Assembly (NCBI RefSeq): GCF_964204645.1 | Contig: NC_134035.1 | Location: forward strand, 10,788,501-10,852,500 | Source: Tubulanus polymorphus | Lineage: Eukaryota; Nemertea; Palaeonemertea; Tubulaniformes; Tubulanidae | Direction: 5' to 3' | Length of the DNA stretch: 64,000 bases | Shown here: positions 63,353 through 64,000 of the stretch, piece after piece | How positions within the stretch are numbered: position 1 is the stretch's first letter | Layout: each line of letters starts with the position of its first letter | Program-made: the position numbers and the translations under genes | Notes under the pieces: generated by a model | Seen by the model: only the letters and a program-made list of their open reading frames with translations | Told to the model about the DNA's origin: nothing | The model's database searches: none

Positions 63353-64000
63353 GGGTGAAGATGGCGCGAGATGTGTGTAAAGCACACCACCATCTCAACC
63401 TCAATACCGTAATAATAGTCGGTTTATGTGCTTCATACGAATCCTTCGATCACGATTTATGCAAAATAAGGTGAAAACCGTTTAAATCAGTTTCCGTTCC
63501 GCTCATGTATAGACACTCTCAGGACTCGATATACAGCTGCTCGGACTGATGCTAAGGGCAGTCAATTTACTCCCGACGTGTCGTTTTATCAACATAACGC
63601 TATATCAATGTTCGATAACCAAGGAATACCTGGTCGAATCAATACCGCCCGGCGGTCACACAAAATCGCATCAGATCACATCAGATCGATGATTTGAAGA
63701 ACCTCCTCAATCCAAACAGATTGAAATATAGACGTAGTCGATACGTACGCCGACAGATGATCGGTGCGATTACCCTCGCAACACCAACGGACCCTGTTTT
63801 GACAGGACGGAAAGTACTCTCCACACGAGACGAGGAAAGCCCGTCCCACCTTTGCACGAATCAAACATCCATATCGGTTCTCACAACTACCCGCCACTGT
63901 AAGGCCACGAATGTGTTGATACACACGCCATCTATCTGATTAGGCTATCACTACTATTCGCAATGACTTGTAATATGGTATACCCATCCACCGACGTCTG
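63353..64000. other. Right edge, no gene recognised
   Basis: Open frames exist on both strands near 63676-63939, but they overlap and have no recognisable domain. GATCACATCA is repeated at 63668-63688. Confidence 0.3.

Noticed and set aside
63676-63939. GIY-YIG endonuclease part of the Penelope-like element
   Set aside because: Neither strand shows the GIY and YIG motifs or the cysteine block expected there.

Overview
This window looks like animal nuclear DNA. It has intron-rich genes with GT/AG splice sites, long introns full of repeats, microsatellites hundreds of bases long and many short foldback elements. The main gene is a Cys-loop (nicotinic-type) receptor subunit with the standard bilaterian exon sizes, including a 45-base exon and an exon close to 110 bases. 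Penelope-like retroelement remains and a divergent nicotinic-type subunit would suit a marine invertebrate, probably a spiralian such as a mollusc, annelid or relative. The species group is inference, not read from the sequence.

Layout, with both recognised multi-exon genes on the + strand. (1) 162-313 is the last coding exon of a gene that starts left of the window; its protein end resembles a SOCS box. (2) 3006-55452 is a nicotinic-acetylcholine-receptor-like subunit in six coding exons: signal peptide (3006-3090), N-terminal extension plus first helix (42415-42794), a 45-base exon (45135-45179), a 106-base exon (49643-49748), Cys-loop to M2 (51582-52120), and M3 to stop (54941-55452). Every splice phase agrees. 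The sum reaches whole codons (556 residues plus stop) only if the fourth exon had 110 bases. As written that exon carries a 4-base deficit that shifts the frame to a stop, so the copy is an allele, a pseudogene or a sequence error. (3) 57921-60382 is a compact six-exon gene for a secreted, cysteine-free, strongly helical protein of 260 residues that I cannot assign to a family. (4) 61964-63040 holds a 34-base minisatellite and the broken 3' half of a Penelope-like reverse transcriptase.

The first receptor intron is about 39 kb and is mostly a store of repeats. At least five dispersed families have two or more copies in the window: Penelope-type foldbacks with hammerhead-like boxes, a foldback rich in GTTTCC/GGAAAC, foldbacks ending in tRNA B-box-like sequences, a GGCCCGGGCC-ended element and a GATACCTTG-ended MITE. 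Tandem arrays include a 58-base minisatellite, an AAT tract of about 760 bases, a 430-base purine tract and three long TA tracts.

The two full genes show no obvious functional link. Most other open frames are short, overlap on both strands and lack splice or protein evidence, so they are left out. All homology statements are from reading motifs; no database search was made.
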